DNA of 64,000 nucleotides from Protula sp. h YS-2021 (Eukaryota; Annelida; Polychaeta; Sabellida; Serpulidae). The stretch covers positions 73,472,742-73,536,741 of the forward strand of contig OX457026.1 in the NCBI GenBank assembly GCA_949752745.1. Direction: 5' to 3'. The notes beneath the pieces were generated by a model. It worked only from the letters and a program-made list of their open reading frames with translations, was not told the DNA's origin and did no database searches. Shown here in pieces: positions 61,831 to 64,000 of the stretch; the first letter of the stretch is position 1, and the number at the start of each line of letters is the position of its first letter. The position numbers and the translations under genes are program-made.

Positions 61831-62764
61831 CGTGAATTTAGCCAGAAACGTATAAGCCAATTCAGTCATAGAGCCAAGGCAACAAGAGAACTTACCAGCG
61901 CCACTGGCTGTCTCCGTGCCTCTCCAACACCCACTCTGACAATAACACCTCAACAGACAGTCAGATTGACACCCGGTTTCTCCAGGTAAAGATGAATCTG
62001 CTGATCCGTGGAGAAAATACGAAAAAAACATGGCACGGTGACAAAGACCGAGTTTGTTTACTCGCGGTCAATAATACAATTCCTGTTGTTATTTAGCTTG
62101 GCATTCAAAACACTGTTAAACTTCCGTAGTAACAGTAAAGACCAAAAAACACCTCTAGTATTGCAACTTGGTGAAAAAATCTCGAAAAAAGTTTTTTCCA
62201 AAAAAACACGTATTCACAGTCCGCGCACAAAAAAAGGAATGTGGGTAATTTTTTGTCAATCAGTCTAAAACACTCGACTGTTTCCGGTATTGCCTAAGAG
62301 GGCAATTTTTCGCAATGGTTATTAACATTGTAGGAATCTTCTTGTAAACATGTTCAATTCGCGATTAATGCGCTGATTACCGCAAATGAGTGAAATCCCG
62401 TCTAAAGGTGGGGACAAGCTAACGTTAGCTTTTGTGAAACAAAAAATCCTATGTAACTAGGTAAGTACGACCACTCCGCCCTGTGTCATGTGCGTTCTCA
62501 CTGACCATGGCATTTTCGAAACAAACGACAATCGTCGATTCACTCATCTGTTCTACTTCAGTGATAACGTGAGATCTGCAGTAGCCTCTTCAGTCTTGGG
62601 GTGATTGTGGTGTCGACGCAGAACTGTGAATTGTGGATTTTGGCATTTAAATAACTTCTCGAGCCATGTTTTCTTTACTTGGCATTCAATAAGTCCATGC
62701 ACTATGATTTTCCATTTTTTAGATCACTTCCAGTGTTTACAATATTATGGACAATTTTAAACTT
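61831..62764. other. Non-coding stretch, nothing recognised
   Basis: Short frames only. No transposon end or gene was recognised between the DIRS relic and the LINE fragment. Confidence 0.35.
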
Positions 62765-64000
62765 TTATGGCTTTTCTACACAATAGTAGACTACCATAAA
62801 TTGCACCCTCATCTAAGCCTTCTTCTAATGACCACATTCTTAACGAAGCAGGTGCTTCAGTGATGGTCTCTAAAAATTCGTCGTAGAATATTCTACTTTT
62901 GGCTTTGGAAAAATCAATCAATTTTTCGCTTATTAGTCTAAAGATTTTGCTTTCAAAATTAACGACTCCTTTGCTAAGATTAAACCATTTAGATGCATAC
63001 TCGTTGTTGATCAGGCAGATATAAATGTCAGTGTAACAAGCTTTAACTAGTGGAATAAGGTCTGGGCCAAAATTCCCTCAAAACTAAAAACATGAAAGGC
63101 CATTCAATAGAATCAAATGCCTTTTCAAAATCGAGCTAAATTAATATACCGGGTTCTTTTACACGATCACAATGTTCAATAACTTCTTCAATGAAACGCA
63201 CACTTTCACCAATAAACCTATTTTTGACAAAACCACTCTGATCAGGGTGTATGATAAATGGTATTACTTTTTCAAGTCTCCTGGCTAGGGTTTTTGTGAG
63301 AACCTTGTAATCAGTGTTTAGTAAGCTAACAGGTCTCCAATTGTTTATTTTTGTAAGGTCTTTACCTTTCTTTTCAAGTAAAGTTAGAACTCCTCTACGT
63401 TGCGACGTTGATAAAATTCCACTTTGTCTGGAAAAATTGAAACATTCTAGTAATTTGGAATCAATGGAAGTCCAGAATTCCGTATAAAACTCAGCAGGTA
63501 TGCCATCACATTCCGGGGATTTTTTTCTGTCTGTCTGTTGCTACATTTTGATTAATGAACTCAAAGTTATTTTCTTCTATGAGGCTTGAAGAGTAAAGGT
63601 TACTGTAAAACTCTTCCGGAAGCTGAAGTATTTTTGTGGGTCAGTGACTTCTTTATTATTGTTTATTCAAAGTTTAGAAATAGTCTTTTTTCGTATGAAG
63701 ACTTGGACATATTTGAGAAATAGGAATTGCTTTTTTCATTTTCTTTTGTATAATTTAGTCTTGATCTCAGCCAAGATCCCCTTGACTTTTCATCTTCAAA
63801 AAGTTCTAACTCTTGTTTTACCTGTTCATATTCACCGATTTCGGCATCCGTAGCACTTCAATTACATATTTTTATGTCTAGTACCTCCAGTTTATCATTA
63901 AGCATTTCCTGTTTCTTACGTTTACTTTTAGCCCTCTTTTTACAATATTCTGTAGAATAAAGTCTAATGTGATATTTAAGCCACTCGAATTTGACTAGTA
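62765..64000 (-). pseudogene. Second L1/Tx1-like LINE ORF2 relic with large internal deletion, cut by window end
   Basis: On the minus strand the pre-RT linker reads WLKYHIRLYS to LRSRLNYTKENEKSNSYF (63700-64000). The RT start follows: KKSPECDGIPAEFYTEFW, then WRPVSLLNTDYKVLTKTLAR, DQSGFVKNRFIGESVRFI and LDFEKAFDSIEWPFMF (63090-63530). After CLINNEYASKWFNLSKGV (about 62960-63030) the text jumps straight to KLIDFSKAKSRIFYDEFL with APASLRMW, the C-terminal region seen as KSRDFYKEL/TSLKMW in the 10.7-14.3 kb element. The RT catalytic ADD box and thumb are therefore missing. Stops also interrupt 63540-63700 and 63060-63160. It is of the same group as the first LINE but clearly diverged from it. 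Confidence 0.88.

Overview
This window looks like nuclear DNA from an invertebrate animal. It is AT-rich and full of microsatellites, with long non-coding stretches, relics of several eukaryotic transposon classes, and one clear animal developmental gene, a FoxD-type forkhead factor. The mix of dispersed AAGGTCAAGGTCA tandem elements, Tc1/mariner, DIRS and L1/Tx1-like retroelements would suit a marine invertebrate such as a hemichordate, other deuterostome or mollusc. The sequence alone does not settle the species. No bacterial, phage, CRISPR, rRNA or tRNA feature was seen.

Layout. 1-9.4 kb: a truncated Helitron2-like repeat, a foldback MITE (3.8-4.4 kb), a dead Tc1/mariner transposase (5.5-6.3 kb), an inverted copy of a foldback element (7.1-7.7 kb) and minisatellites. 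10.3-14.9 kb: an L1/Tx1-like LINE ORF2 on the minus strand with endonuclease, reverse transcriptase and C-terminal region, broken by frameshifts and stops, lying between inverted repeats. 15.6-19.7 kb: a 1.28-kb long-TIR element, a Tc1 fragment and a second Helitron2-like element. 21.8-25.4 kb: (AT)n, a 51-bp satellite, a longer tandem array and a foldback element with minisatellite arms. 25.4-33.4 kb: a repeat-poor island containing FoxD (30.7-32.1 kb, minus strand) and its likely promoter. 33.5-57 kb: nested foldback elements, two more Tc1 relics, and many Helitron2-like copies built on a 139-bp monomer. 57.4-61.8 kb: a decayed DIRS-type tyrosine-recombinase retrotransposon (gag-like, RT/RNase H, recombinase). 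62.8-64 kb: a second L1/Tx1-like LINE whose ORF2 has a large internal deletion.

The only confident host gene is FoxD. Two structural themes stand out. First, a set of non-autonomous elements carries all the hallmarks of Helitron2/Helentron ends: asymmetric inverted repeats, a terminal hairpin whose sequence changes while its pairing is kept, a CTAG end and T-T insertion. Second, several unrelated foldback elements share one plan: each inverted arm is a run of short repeated words, and the word differs from element to element.
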